This document shows, one piece after another, positions 1-8,207 of a stretch of DNA of 64,000 nucleotides; the stretch's first letter is position 1, and every line of letters begins with the position of its first letter. The translations under genes and the position numbers were made by a program. The notes beneath the pieces were generated by a model, which was not told where the DNA came from, made no database searches, and saw only the letters and a program-made list of their open reading frames with translations. The DNA is from Caldicellulosiruptor saccharolyticus DSM 8903 (lineage in GTDB: Bacteria; Bacillota; Thermoanaerobacteria; Caldicellulosiruptorales; Caldicellulosiruptoraceae): NCBI RefSeq assembly GCF_000016545.1, contig NC_009437.1, positions 411,501 to 475,500 of the forward strand, given 5' to 3'.

Positions 1-416
1 GTGAACTTGAAAGGGCAGTTAGATACAGACTTCCTTTGGCAGTTATTTTCCTTGACATTGATGACTTTAAAGCGTACAACGACACCTTTGGTCATGTGGC
101 TGGCGATGTTATGGTACAAAAAAACAGCAGAGATAATAAAGAATTCTATAAGGACTGTAGATATTGCGGGGCGCTTTGGTGGTGAGGAGTTTGTGATTAT
201 TCTTCCTGGGACAGATGAAGAAGGTGCAATTGCAGTTGCAGAGAGAATTCGAAGGGCTATTTACAATATCCTTTTCCTCATAGGAAAGTGACTGCAAGTT
301 TGGGAATAACATTAGCAAAAAGTGGTGACTCAGTCGAGTCCTTATTGGAAAGGGCAGATCAAACACTATATCAGGCAAAAAAGAAAGGGAAAAACCGCTG
401 CTGTTTAGCTGTATAG
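1..416 (+). pseudogene. GGDEF (diguanylate cyclase) gene, 3' part, frameshifted
   Basis: C-terminal part of a diguanylate cyclase domain, the enzyme that makes c-di-GMP from two GTP; the 5' end lies outside the window. The domain can be read only by switching frame twice. Frame 3 encodes the [20 protein letters not shown] metal-binding region up to a run of seven A (118-124). Frame 1 then carries the active-site loop [14 protein letters not shown]. Near 268-272 the reading returns to frame 3 for the VTASLGIT...ADQTLYQAKKKGKN end and stops at 414-416. The GGEEF signature itself is intact. The two shifts compensate (+1 then -1), so this is either a recent pseudogene or two sequencing errors, the first in a homopolymer. 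The HD-GYP gene that follows would supply the opposite, degrading activity. Confidence 0.8.
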
Positions 417-521
417 AAAGCTGTTGTGTTACTTTAATTATTTTAAAACAAATAGTTTTTATCCAAAACTAAAAAACTCTTTCAATGATAAATTTATGAT
501 AACACTGGGTGAGAGGCTACA

Positions 522-2186
522 ATGTTTACATTTTTGAACGATACTCCGGTAAATTTAGGATTACTAAAAGCTCTTTCAGATTTCCAAACAAAATTTAATA
601 TAGATTATCTGAATATTGGTGTGATTGATGCTAATAAAAAAATATACGAAGCTTACAAATTTTGTAAAACTGGTGACTTTCAGCTTTCATATTTGCAGGA
701 GAACAATGTTATTCATGTTGCCTACAACAACTTAAAACCTGTATATCATGTTGTTGAAAGTGATGACCCTATTGTTCCAATAAATAAAAGTTTTGTGGAA
801 GAAATATGTATTCCAATAAAAGTAGAGAGTCCAAAAGATGTTATTGTTTATGTATACTTTGGGTTTGCAAATAAAACTGAAGAAGTTTCTAATATACTCT
901 CTTCATTTTTTACTACATTCAATCTATTTGAGGTATACTCTTATGCACTTCTAAAATATTGTCAATTAACAGATATTGAAAGAATTTCAAAACTTCTTAT
1001 GGTGCTTGAAGATAGTGTAAAATTTAATCAACCATCTATCAGGTTACACGGTTTCAATGTAGCGTTCTGGACTATTGAAATAGCCAAAAAACTGAATTTT
1101 CCACAAGATGAGTTTGAAAAACTTCATTATGCAGCCTTGTTGCATGATATTGGAAAGATAAGGGTAAGAAGTAGTATAGTAAATAAAAAAGGACCGTTGA
1201 CAGAAGATGAGTATAAAGAAATTAAAAAACACGCTGAGTATGGATATATAATTACAAAGGAACTATTTGGTGATGTTTACCCTGATATTCCTTTATGGGT
1301 GAAACATCATCATGAAATGTATGACGGAAGCGGTTACCCTTCTGGCTTGAAAGGTAATGATATTCCTTTTCCAAGTAGAATTATTAAAGTTGCAGACGTA
1401 ATAGATGTTTTGTATTCTCCAAGGAGCTATAAACAAAATGTTTCTGTTGACAAAATAATTGCAGAACTCAAAAGATGTAGCAGAAAAGACTTTGATCCAG
1501 AAGTTGTAGAAGCAGCACTGCAAGTAATTGACGAAAGGATTGTATTGCCTATGGACATATTAAAAGCAACTGGTGAAAAAATTTTGCCTGCAAATCTTTC
1601 ATTACGTACTTACGAAGATGTATTCAATTTTGATGGATATTTTTACTTTAAAGAAGATCAAAGTTATTTTAAATCTACTAATGCTGTCAAAGACACAAAG
1701 GATTTGTGGAACTTGCTTTCAGCTTCTTTAGTGGTGGAAGTACTAAATTCAATATATGAGTATGAAGTTGATGTATTTCCAGTGGATGAAAATACTTATC
1801 TTGTTTCCAATATTAGACTTCTTGAGAGAAAACGTTTTGTATCAATATTATGGGACTTAGAAGCACATTTAATTACACAGGATGAGAAAAGTATCACAGT
1901 TAAGGTCAAAAGACTTTCTGGTGATTATGTGTTATTTGTATGCGAAAATGCGTATGCTTTTGACGCGAAGAATTACTACAAATTAGTACTACAATTTGAA
2001 GATGGAGAAATACTGATTTTAAATGGAAGGATTACTTATAGTTACCCTGCTTCTCATGAATATTCGTACTATAGATATACATTTGCTAATATTGGAGAGA
2101 CAACAAGAGATAAGTTATTTAGACAAATTTTCAAAAAGCAGGTTGCTTTGAGAAGACAGTTGAAACAGGTACAAGACAAAAAATAG
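522..2186 (+). CDS. HD-GYP domain protein with C-terminal PilZ-like region
   Basis: Predicted c-di-GMP phosphodiesterase of the HD-GYP family, 554 aa, cytoplasmic (no membrane segment seen). Residues 1-140 form an unrecognised, possibly GAF- or PocR-like sensor region. The HD-GYP domain spans about 170-345: H176, the H208-D209 pair in LLHDIGKIR, H237, the HHHE group at 262-265 and DGSGYPSGLKGNDIPF from 268, followed by RIIKVADVIDVL. Metal ligands and the GYP loop look complete, so activity is plausible. Residues about 440-545 end in FANIGETTRDKLFRQIFKKQ, which resembles the end of a PilZ c-di-GMP receptor, but I do not see a clear RxxxR motif, so binding is uncertain. GGGTGAGAGG precedes the ATG. 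It sits just after a broken GGDEF gene. Confidence 0.85.
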   Translation: MFTFLNDTPVNLGLLKALSDFQTKFNIDYLNIGVIDANKKIYEAYKFCKTGDFQLSYLQENNVIHVAYNNLKPVYHVVESDDPIVPINKSFVEEICIPIKVESPKDVIVYVYFGFANKTEEVSNILSSFFTTFNLFEVYSYALLKYCQLTDIERISKLLMVLEDSVKFNQPSIRLHGFNVAFWTIEIAKKLNFPQDEFEKLHYAALLHDIGKIRVRSSIVNKKGPLTEDEYKEIKKHAEYGYIITKELFGDVYPDIPLWVKHHHEMYDGSGYPSGLKGNDIPFPSRIIKVADVIDVLYSPRSYKQNVSVDKIIAELKRCSRKDFDPEVVEAALQVIDERIVLPMDILKATGEKILPANLSLRTYEDVFNFDGYFYFKEDQSYFKSTNAVKDTKDLWNLLSASLVVEVLNSIYEYEVDVFPVDENTYLVSNIRLLERKRFVSILWDLEAHLITQDEKSITVKVKRLSGDYVLFVCENAYAFDAKNYYKLVLQFEDGEILILNGRITYSYPASHEYSYYRYTFANIGETTRDKLFRQIFKKQVALRRQLKQVQDKK

Positions 2187-2361
2187 TCAGTTCAAAACTA
2201 TTGCAGTGGTGTATAATAGAAATTATAGGGTCTCTAAAAATCTTAGACTTAAAAAGAGTGGGCGCAAGCAGGTTATTGCCAATAGTAAGGAATAAGTAGC
2301 AAAAGGCTTTAGAAAGGTAATCTAAAAAATGCAACGTTAATTTTTTAACAAAGGAGGAAAA

Positions 2362-2922
2362 ATGAAATTGAAAATTGGTGTTATAAGTGATACTCATGGC
2401 GATTATAAATCCTGGGAAAAGGCTTGGTGGTTTTTAAAAGATACCGAGGTTATATTTCATGCAGGTGATGTGTTGTACCACGGTCCGCGCAATCCAATTC
2501 CTGAAGGGTATAATCCAAAGGAGCTTTCTAATGCGTTGAATACTTGTCCTATTCCTTTAGTTATTGCACAGGGTAACTGCGATGCTTTTGTGGATCAAAT
2601 GATGCTTGATATACCTATACAAACTCCATATGTTTTTTCCGTAATCTATGGTAAGAAATTTATGGTCCAACATGGGCATGATATTTCGGATGAGGAGATA
2701 AGTAGGTTGGTTCAGAGATATAAGTTAGACTTTTTCATAATAGGACATACACACATTCCGCTGTTAAAAAAGGTTGGCAACTGTGTGCTTATTAATCCGG
2801 GTTCCACATCACTTAGCAAACGAGAGGACAAGACTAATTCAATAGGAATTATTGATGATGAGAAAGTTCAGATAATAAACTTAGAGACAGGAAAAGAGAT
2901 TTTGGTTCTTGAAATAGATTAA
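2362..2922 (+). CDS. yfcE: YfcE/MJ0936-family metallophosphoesterase
   Basis: Calcineurin-like phosphodiesterase of 186 aa, the usual length for the YfcE group, which hydrolyses phosphodiesters with two metal ions; the physiological substrate is generally not known. All five metal-binding blocks are visible in order: SDTHGD (9-14), GDV (about 36-38), GNCD (about 72-75), QHGHD, and GHTH followed by NPGSTS near the C-terminus. The start is fixed by AAAGGAGG eight bases before the ATG. A TATAAT at 2212-2217 may be its promoter, although no good -35 is visible. It is monocistronic as far as can be seen, between an HD-GYP protein and an acyl-CoA dehydratase-like gene, with no obvious functional link to either. 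Confidence 0.9.
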   Translation: MKLKIGVISDTHGDYKSWEKAWWFLKDTEVIFHAGDVLYHGPRNPIPEGYNPKELSNALNTCPIPLVIAQGNCDAFVDQMMLDIPIQTPYVFSVIYGKKFMVQHGHDISDEEISRLVQRYKLDFFIIGHTHIPLLKKVGNCVLINPGSTSLSKREDKTNSIGIIDDEKVQIINLETGKEILVLEID

Positions 2923-2924
2923 AT

Positions 2925-3091
2925 ACAGCCTTTTTTATGATCATCTTAAGCATCTTACAAGGCGAGGTAAACTTTCGAAGTATACTGTAATTGCTATTCC
3001 TGCTTTTGGCATCTTTCAAGAAGTAGTTTTATCACATAAACAAACCTTAGAGTTGACAAGAAGACAAATAAAAGTGATTTTTGAAGAATAG
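2925..3091 (+). pseudogene. possible gene remnant of about 50 codons
   Basis: One frame stays open from the end of the phosphodiesterase gene to a TAG at 3089-3091 and reads like a protein tail (FYDHLKHLTRRGKLSKYTVI, then AIPAFGIFQEVVLSHKQTLE, then LTRRQIKVIFEE). It contains no start codon and no ribosome binding site, so if it is coding at all it is the 3' remnant of a lost gene. I do not recognise the family. It could equally be a chance open frame. Confidence 0.2.
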
Positions 3092-3101
3092 GATGATCAA
3101 A

Positions 3102-4352
3102 ATGAACTATTTAAATATCTACAGCACCGTTATTAACAACTTTCTCAAGAAAAACAAAAATGCTTATTATCTTCTCAAACTTGGTATCTTCATTGGCAAA
3201 AACTATGTAAAGTTTTTTCCTGATAAAAGGTTGCCAAAATCGCTAAGATATTTACATCAAATTACATTTGACTGGACGTATAAAGGAATGACAAGTAAAA
3301 GGTGTGTTTGGGTTAACTTATTTGCACCAGCTGAAATTTTGCTTGCATTTAATCTGGATCCAATCTTTATTGAGGCAATATCTGCTTTTTTGTCTGGACT
3401 TGGACTTGAAGATGAGCTAATTTTGAGGGCAGAAAGTTTTGGTATAAGCGAGAGCTTTTGTAGCTTTCACAAGGTGTTTATTGGTGCTGTACTTTCAAAC
3501 CTTTTAAAAAAGCCAAAATTCTTGGTTGCAACCTCAAGTATTTGTGATGCAAATTTAAACACGTTTAGATTTATTTCGGAAAGCTTAAAAATTCCATTTT
3601 TCTTTTTAGACGTTCCGAGAGAATACTCTAAAGAGGCAAAAGATTATTTGAAACTGCAGCTAAAAGAGTTGGTTAGCTTTGTTGAAAAAGAAACAGGGTC
3701 CAAGCTTGATTTACATAAATTGTCGAGGATAATCCAAATAGAAAACCAAGTAAGAAGCCAAATGAAAGAGTGTTTAGAACTTCTTGGGAAAAAGCAGATA
3801 CCTACCACCCTAACATTTGAGATGTTCATGCTTTATACATCTCATACATTTATTGGCAAGGAAGAAACGCTGAAGTTTTACAAGATGCTTGTAGAGGACT
3901 TGAGAAATGCAAAAGTGAGAGATAAAAAGGGAGTGTTTTTTATACATACTCTTCCTATGTTTGAGGAGAATTTTAAAAATCTTTTTAATTTTAACAAGGA
4001 TTTGACTATCATTGGTATGGATTTGAATTATGATTTTTTAGAAGAGCTGCCGACAGATGACCCAATTGAAGCGCTTTCAATAAAGCTTTTGAAAAATCCG
4101 TACAATAACGATTTTGAGAAAAGAATTGAACACATAAAGAAGCTAATTTCTTTAACCTCACCCGATGCTGTGATTCAGGTCTGTCAGATGGGTTGCAAGC
4201 AGTCGATAGGATGCAGCATGCTGTTTAAAGAGGAGTTTAAAAAGCTTGATATTCCGTTTACCTTTATAGATGTTGATTGTGTTAATAAGAAAAATAACAA
4301 TCATGGTCAGATAAAAACTCGTCTTGAAGCATTTTTCGAAAGCATCAAGTAG
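3102..4352 (+). CDS. 2-hydroxyacyl-CoA dehydratase D-component (HgdB) family protein
   Basis: Member of the HgdB/FldB/BcrB-like superfamily, whose proteins hold [4Fe-4S] or double-cubane clusters and receive one electron at very low potential from an ATP-driven activase. Family marks are WVNLFAPAEILLAF near the N-terminus (with a Cys just before, RCVW), SSICDANL in the middle, QVCQMGCKQSIGC, and the C-terminal IDVDC...GQIKTRLEAFFE block. The start chosen is ATG 3102 because AGGATG lies eight bases upstream; TTG 3081 and ATG 3093 have no such spacing. The fused activase follows after 13 bases, so the pair is an operon. No CoA transferase, CoA ligase or second dehydratase subunit gene is next to it. 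Substrate unknown: a classical dehydratase, a benzoyl-CoA-type reductase or a double-cubane cluster protein are all possible. Confidence 0.8.
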   Translation: MNYLNIYSTVINNFLKKNKNAYYLLKLGIFIGKNYVKFFPDKRLPKSLRYLHQITFDWTYKGMTSKRCVWVNLFAPAEILLAFNLDPIFIEAISAFLSGLGLEDELILRAESFGISESFCSFHKVFIGAVLSNLLKKPKFLVATSSICDANLNTFRFISESLKIPFFFLDVPREYSKEAKDYLKLQLKELVSFVEKETGSKLDLHKLSRIIQIENQVRSQMKECLELLGKKQIPTTLTFEMFMLYTSHTFIGKEETLKFYKMLVEDLRNAKVRDKKGVFFIHTLPMFEENFKNLFNFNKDLTIIGMDLNYDFLEELPTDDPIEALSIKLLKNPYNNDFEKRIEHIKKLISLTSPDAVIQVCQMGCKQSIGCSMLFKEEFKKLDIPFTFIDVDCVNKKNNNHGQIKTRLEAFFESIK

Positions 4353-4365
4353 GGGGCTTACTTTT

Positions 4366-5979
4366 ATGATAGCGTATGTTTGCAAATATACACCAATTGA
4401 GATTATAAAAGCTTTCGGAGAAGATGTTTTTTGTATTGAGCCAGAGATATCTTCTTATGAAAATGCGGAAAAGCTTTTACACCCCAACATGTGCAGCTTT
4501 GCAAAGGCCATTGTGGAATATGTCTTGCAAAGTGGTATAAAGAATCTTGTCTTGACAAACTGCTGTGATAGCATAAAAAGGGTATATGATGTTTTGAAAG
4601 ATAGAGTGGAGTTTATAGAAATTATTGACCTTCCTCGTGAAAATACACCAAAGGCTTGTCAATTTTTTTATTATCAGTTGGAAACATTTAAAAGTAAGCT
4701 TTCAAAAAGACTTAATAAAGAATTTGATGAAGAAGTATTTAGAAGCCAGGTAAATAAGCTGATAGCTCAAAATAAACGTAGTAGTTTTGACATAGCGATT
4801 GTGGGGGCACGTGCGAAAGAGGAACTGGTTGAATTTATATCTTCAATTACAGGTGGTAGGGTTTTGAATCTTACTTGCTCTGGCGAGAGGTTCTGCCAGG
4901 ATGATGTCAAATTTGATGGAAGTTTGGAAAGCTACACTAAAATCCTTTTAAGTTTTCCACCTTGCATGAGAATGAACATAAAAAGAGAGTTTATAGAAGA
5001 GAACTCTTTTAAAGGAATTATCTACAATACAATAAAGTTTTGTGACTTTTATTCATTTGAGTATGCAAAGATAAAGAAAAAAAGCAACGTGTTGAAAATC
5101 GAAACAGATTTTAGCCAAAATGCAAATGAACAAGTCAGAACGCGAGTGGAAGCATTTGTTGAGAAGACATTGCAAAAAGCTACTACTTCAAAATCAATCT
5201 CTAATAAAAAATATTTTGCTGGGATTGATAGTGGTTCAACCTCCACCAATGCAGTTGTCATTGACAGTAGCAAGAACATTTTGGGTTACTGCACAGTAAA
5301 GACTGGGTTTGACGTGGTCTCAAGTGCAAAAGCGGCACTTTCAAAAGCTTGTAGCATGGCAGGCATTGAGGAGGATGATATAAGTTTTATTACCTCAACT
5401 GGATATGGTAGAATAAGTATTCCATTTTCAAACATGCAGGTCACAGAAATAACTTGCCATGCAAAGGGTGCCCATGCCCTTTTTTCAACTGCAAGAACTA
5501 TCATAGACATTGGTGGGCAGGATAGCAAAGTGATAAAAATAAATGAAGATGGCAATGTACTGGATTTTGTTATGAACGATAAATGTTCGGCAGGCACTGG
5601 TAGGTTTATTGAATACATGGCAAGAGTTTTGGAGTTGGAGCTTGAAGATTTTTCAAGGTGTTTAAATTTCACAGAGGATTTGACAATTTCGAGTATGTGT
5701 ACTGTCTTTGCCGAATCAGAAGTGATAAGCCTCATTGCGCAAGGTAAGAAAAGAGAGGATATAGTAAGAGCTATTAACAAGGTTGTGGCAATAAAAGCTA
5801 TTTCGTTAGTAAACAGAGTAAAAGGTGAAAAGGATTTTGTAATGACAGGCGGGGTTGCAAAAAACAAGGGTGTTGTTTTAGAGCTTGAAAGAAGGCTTGA
5901 CAGCAGGATTTTGATTCCTTTTGATCCGCAAATTGTTGGTGCTCTGGGCGCAGCAATAATTGGGCTTGAGAGTAGTTAG
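4366..5979 (+). CDS. fusion of HgdB-like domain and acyl-CoA dehydratase activase
   Basis: Two-domain protein of 537 aa. The first 260 or so residues resemble a shortened dehydratase D-component (Cys at MCSF, TNCCDS, LTCSGERFCQD, FPPCMR). From about 283 it is a BadF/HgdC-type ATPase of the ASKHA fold: phosphate-1 loop GIDSGSTSTN at 286-295, DIGGQDSKV from 381, MTGGVAKN and LGAAIIGL at the end. Two cysteines 38 residues apart, C407 (KCSAGTG) and C445 (SMCTVFAESE), match the pair by which the activase dimer holds its bridging [4Fe-4S] cluster. It should hydrolyse ATP to push electrons into the protein encoded just upstream. AGGGGG precedes ATG 4366. Activases are usually about 260 aa; the fusion to a D-like half is the odd feature here. 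Confidence 0.85.
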   Translation: MIAYVCKYTPIEIIKAFGEDVFCIEPEISSYENAEKLLHPNMCSFAKAIVEYVLQSGIKNLVLTNCCDSIKRVYDVLKDRVEFIEIIDLPRENTPKACQFFYYQLETFKSKLSKRLNKEFDEEVFRSQVNKLIAQNKRSSFDIAIVGARAKEELVEFISSITGGRVLNLTCSGERFCQDDVKFDGSLESYTKILLSFPPCMRMNIKREFIEENSFKGIIYNTIKFCDFYSFEYAKIKKKSNVLKIETDFSQNANEQVRTRVEAFVEKTLQKATTSKSISNKKYFAGIDSGSTSTNAVVIDSSKNILGYCTVKTGFDVVSSAKAALSKACSMAGIEEDDISFITSTGYGRISIPFSNMQVTEITCHAKGAHALFSTARTIIDIGGQDSKVIKINEDGNVLDFVMNDKCSAGTGRFIEYMARVLELELEDFSRCLNFTEDLTISSMCTVFAESEVISLIAQGKKREDIVRAINKVVAIKAISLVNRVKGEKDFVMTGGVAKNKGVVLELERRLDSRILIPFDPQIVGALGAAIIGLESS

Positions 5980-6000
5980 ATAGATTTTTCTTTTTTGCAA

Positions 6001-7011
6001 TTATATCACAAAAATTTTTGAAGGTGGTACAAATTCTCTAAGTTTTAAAAGTATTGTATTTGTCATTTCTTCTTTTAACTCTTTTGAGTAAGTGCAGATA
6101 TTTTGTGATTCTTCATAAGGAAAAGAGGTAATTTCGTTTGCAAATACTTTTTTCATTCTTTTAAGATAGTCTTTTGGAATTCTAAACAATCCAACTGAAA
6201 TATCTGCAATCTTATCAGGGTTCAACTTTTCGAAAACCTGCCTTAAGAACTTTTCATAAATTGGTTTCCAGTCTTCAATATATAAAATTGGGTCAAAACA
6301 AAGCCTCACTTTCCAGCTATTTTCTGTAGCTTTTTTAATTGCAGAAAGTCGAGAAGATAAAGAAGGTGTGCCATGTTCAAACTTTTCTATAATTTCTTGA
6401 GGAGACAGTGTCCACGCTAAAATTACATTATCTTGAGGTTTTAAGTTTTCTAAAGCTTGGAAGTTGGTACTTTTTGTTCTGATTTCAATTGTCAAGTTTT
6501 GCTTTGATGCTGCGTATTCAATCCATGCAGAAGAAAATGGCACAATTTTTTCAAGTGCTAAAAGGTCTGTTTCGTATGATACAGAAAGATACAGTGGTTT
6601 ATTTTTTAAAACAGCATCAATCTCTTTAAAGTAGTCTTCGATGTTTACAAATACTACTACATTTGCAGAGGAGTACATTCCTTTTAAAAAGCAATATTCA
6701 CAGCTGTAAATACAGTTTAAAATGTTGCTTGTATAAAAAAAGTTACTGTATCCAAAGTTGTGGCAAATTGAAGGGCCGGGATAGAGAAACTCTCCCCATT
6801 TTTTTGCAAGTATTAATTTTTTACTCTTTTCCTGAAAAAAATAATTTTGCCCTGCTCTGCAAAAAACCTCTTTGTAGTTCTCTATTTTAACTATTTGAGA
6901 GTTTTGCAAGTTTTCTAAAATCTTTATTGTAACAGGATGAGAAAGAACAGCTTTTTCAACATAAACATGAGAAAAATTCTTAGCTAAGAAGGATTTTTCT
7001 GAGCTTGTCAA
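6001..7011 (-). CDS. SplB-like radical SAM protein lacking the H-donor cysteine
   Basis: Radical SAM enzyme of the spore photoproduct lyase family, 336 aa (B. subtilis SplB is 342). The cluster motif is C100-x3-C104-x2-C107 in LNCIYSCEYCFLKG. Downstream blocks follow SplB closely, for example KFEHGTPSLSSRLSAIKKAT against the NFEPGTSPLDKRIEAAVKVA of SplB, then the IEDWKPIYEKF block. However, SplB's ASCTSD, whose Cys141 returns the hydrogen atom to thymine, is SYETD here, so that cysteine is a tyrosine. True spore-photoproduct repair is therefore doubtful. The start is TTG 7011, placed after AAGGAGG; the frame remains open to 7062 but that stretch contains the ribosome binding site. The gene overlaps the upstream nucleosidase gene by 32 bases, so the two are translationally coupled. 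Confidence 0.75.
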   Translation of the reverse strand: MTSSEKSFLAKNFSHVYVEKAVLSHPVTIKILENLQNSQIVKIENYKEVFCRAGQNYFFQEKSKKLILAKKWGEFLYPGPSICHNFGYSNFFYTSNILNCIYSCEYCFLKGMYSSANVVVFVNIEDYFKEIDAVLKNKPLYLSVSYETDLLALEKIVPFSSAWIEYAASKQNLTIEIRTKSTNFQALENLKPQDNVILAWTLSPQEIIEKFEHGTPSLSSRLSAIKKATENSWKVRLCFDPILYIEDWKPIYEKFLRQVFEKLNPDKIADISVGLFRIPKDYLKRMKKVFANEITSFPYEESQNICTYSKELKEEMTNTILLKLREFVPPSKIFVI

Positions 7012-7819
7012 AGTAATTTTTGCCCTCCTTTTTAGAGTTAATTTGAACTTCAAAAAATTCAAAAATACAGTCAGGTAGTTTTTTATGCCTTATTATATAG
7101 TCTTTTAACAAACTTTCAAGCTCATTGGTCATATATGTTGTAAGATGTAAACTGTTTTTTAGTTTATTCACAAGTAGATGTATATTATCAATTTCAGGCA
7201 TATTGTAACAAAATTCAAGATTTAGTTTTAAGAGGGAATTTATCAGATTTTCTATATGAGGAATACTTTGCTTTATCAGATTTTCAATCTCAACAGGATT
7301 TATTTTTTCAAAGTCCAAAAAGTCATGAACAATCTTGATGCAGTGAACATTGTGCAGGGGCAAAAAGATAGAAGCTGCCTCAAAAAATCCTGCACCCTCC
7401 ATGTCAACTATATCTCCCTCGATTTCAACTGGCAAGCTATCTTTTTTCACAGGGTGCATAAAACTTTCAAGTGTTGCCTCTTTCATGCTATGCTGAATTA
7501 AAATGTCTGGATAGAATGCCTTTTTTGAGTGGTGATTTATTATTTTGTTGCAAAGAATAACATCGCCTTTTGAAAAGGCATTTTCCACAGCTCCGCAAAT
7601 CCCAATGTTCAGGGCTATATCTTTGCTACCTGCTCCAAACTTTGTCAAGGCAAATGTTGTTGCAATACTGCTCTTTACAATTCCTTCCTTGCTTTCTATA
7701 AGAAGAGTATCATTGCCAGAAAAAATCTGAAATTTTGAAGGTTCATATAATTTTTTCAGCTCAAAATGTTCTATCAGAGGCTTTGCTTCTGCATGAAAAG
7801 CAGTGACAATGTATATCAT
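6980..7819 (-). CDS. MTAN-like nucleosidase / nucleoside phosphorylase with C-terminal extension
   Basis: Protein of 279 aa. Residues 1-195 belong to the PNP/UDP phosphorylase fold as in methylthioadenosine/S-adenosylhomocysteine nucleosidase: MIYIVTAFHAEAKPL at the start with a Glu near position 11, GICGA at 73-77, VDMEGAGFFEAA (139-149) that binds the ribose, and IVHDFLD where the family has the catalytic Asp (usually SD; here HD). The last 80 residues are helical, have no counterpart in MTAN and are unrecognised. AGAAGGAG lies ten bases before ATG 7819, which decides the start over the longer open frame to 7921. It is coupled to the radical SAM gene; MTANs cleave 5'-deoxyadenosine, the by-product of radical SAM chemistry, so a supporting role is reasonable but unproven. 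Confidence 0.7.
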   Translation of the reverse strand: MIYIVTAFHAEAKPLIEHFELKKLYEPSKFQIFSGNDTLLIESKEGIVKSSIATTFALTKFGAGSKDIALNIGICGAVENAFSKGDVILCNKIINHHSKKAFYPDILIQHSMKEATLESFMHPVKKDSLPVEIEGDIVDMEGAGFFEAASIFLPLHNVHCIKIVHDFLDFEKINPVEIENLIKQSIPHIENLINSLLKLNLEFCYNMPEIDNIHLLVNKLKNSLHLTTYMTNELESLLKDYIIRHKKLPDCIFEFFEVQINSKKEGKNYFDKLRKILLS

Positions 7820-7959
7820 CAAAAGCTCGCTCCTTCTGTTGCTATTTGCAGCTTTCAGATTCCAATTTCGATTATACCATATATCAAAATTCTCTGATAT
7901 TGTTTGAAGAAAACTGACCACAAGCTTTTGATTTCCTTGAAGTTAAAAATATAAAGTAG

Positions 7960-7987
7960 TTTTCAAAAACTTAAAAAATGCTATAAT
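7960..7987 (+). promoter_or_regulatory. putative promoter of the permease gene
   Basis: A perfect TATAAT lies at 7982-7987 with a weak TTTCAA at 7960-7965 (16 bp spacer). It would start transcription near 7994, just before a strongly folded leader. Assignment rests on the -10 alone. Confidence 0.45.
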
Positions 7988-7993
7988 AGAAAG

Positions 7994-8084
7994 TAGCCCT
8001 TGGCAGTAGCACTTTTTTTGTTTTGCCTCCTCTTGAAGTAGGGGAGGAAGTTTTTTGTTTGACTGCCGGGGCGTTTTCTTGCCA
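7994..8084 (+). promoter_or_regulatory. structured 5' leader of the amino acid permease mRNA
   Basis: About 215 nt separate the predicted start site from the permease ATG. The first 80 fold into nested stems: an outer helix GCCC-tt-GGCAGT pairing with ACTGCC-g-GGGC (left arm about 7996-8007, right arm about 8062-8073), U-rich single strands, and an inner seven-pair hairpin CCTCCTC / GGGGAGG with an eight-base loop TTGAAGTA (about 8027-8048). I do not recognise a known riboswitch class. It could be a new metabolite-sensing leader, an attenuator or a small RNA; function unproven. Confidence 0.4.
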
Positions 8085-8207
8085 GTGAATGTTTTCTATA
8101 TCTTTTATGCACTCTGTATTTAAATGTATACAATTTTATTATAAATGTGAATAAATTGTGAAAGATGAGATGAGAAGAGAACAGAAGAGTGGAGGGGAGA
8201 CGAGAAA

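Noticed and set aside
5286-5867. 193-codon open frame on the minus strand inside the activase gene
   Set aside because: Antisense shadow of a well-supported ATPase domain; no ribosome binding site and a Ser/Ile/Leu-rich non-protein-like composition.
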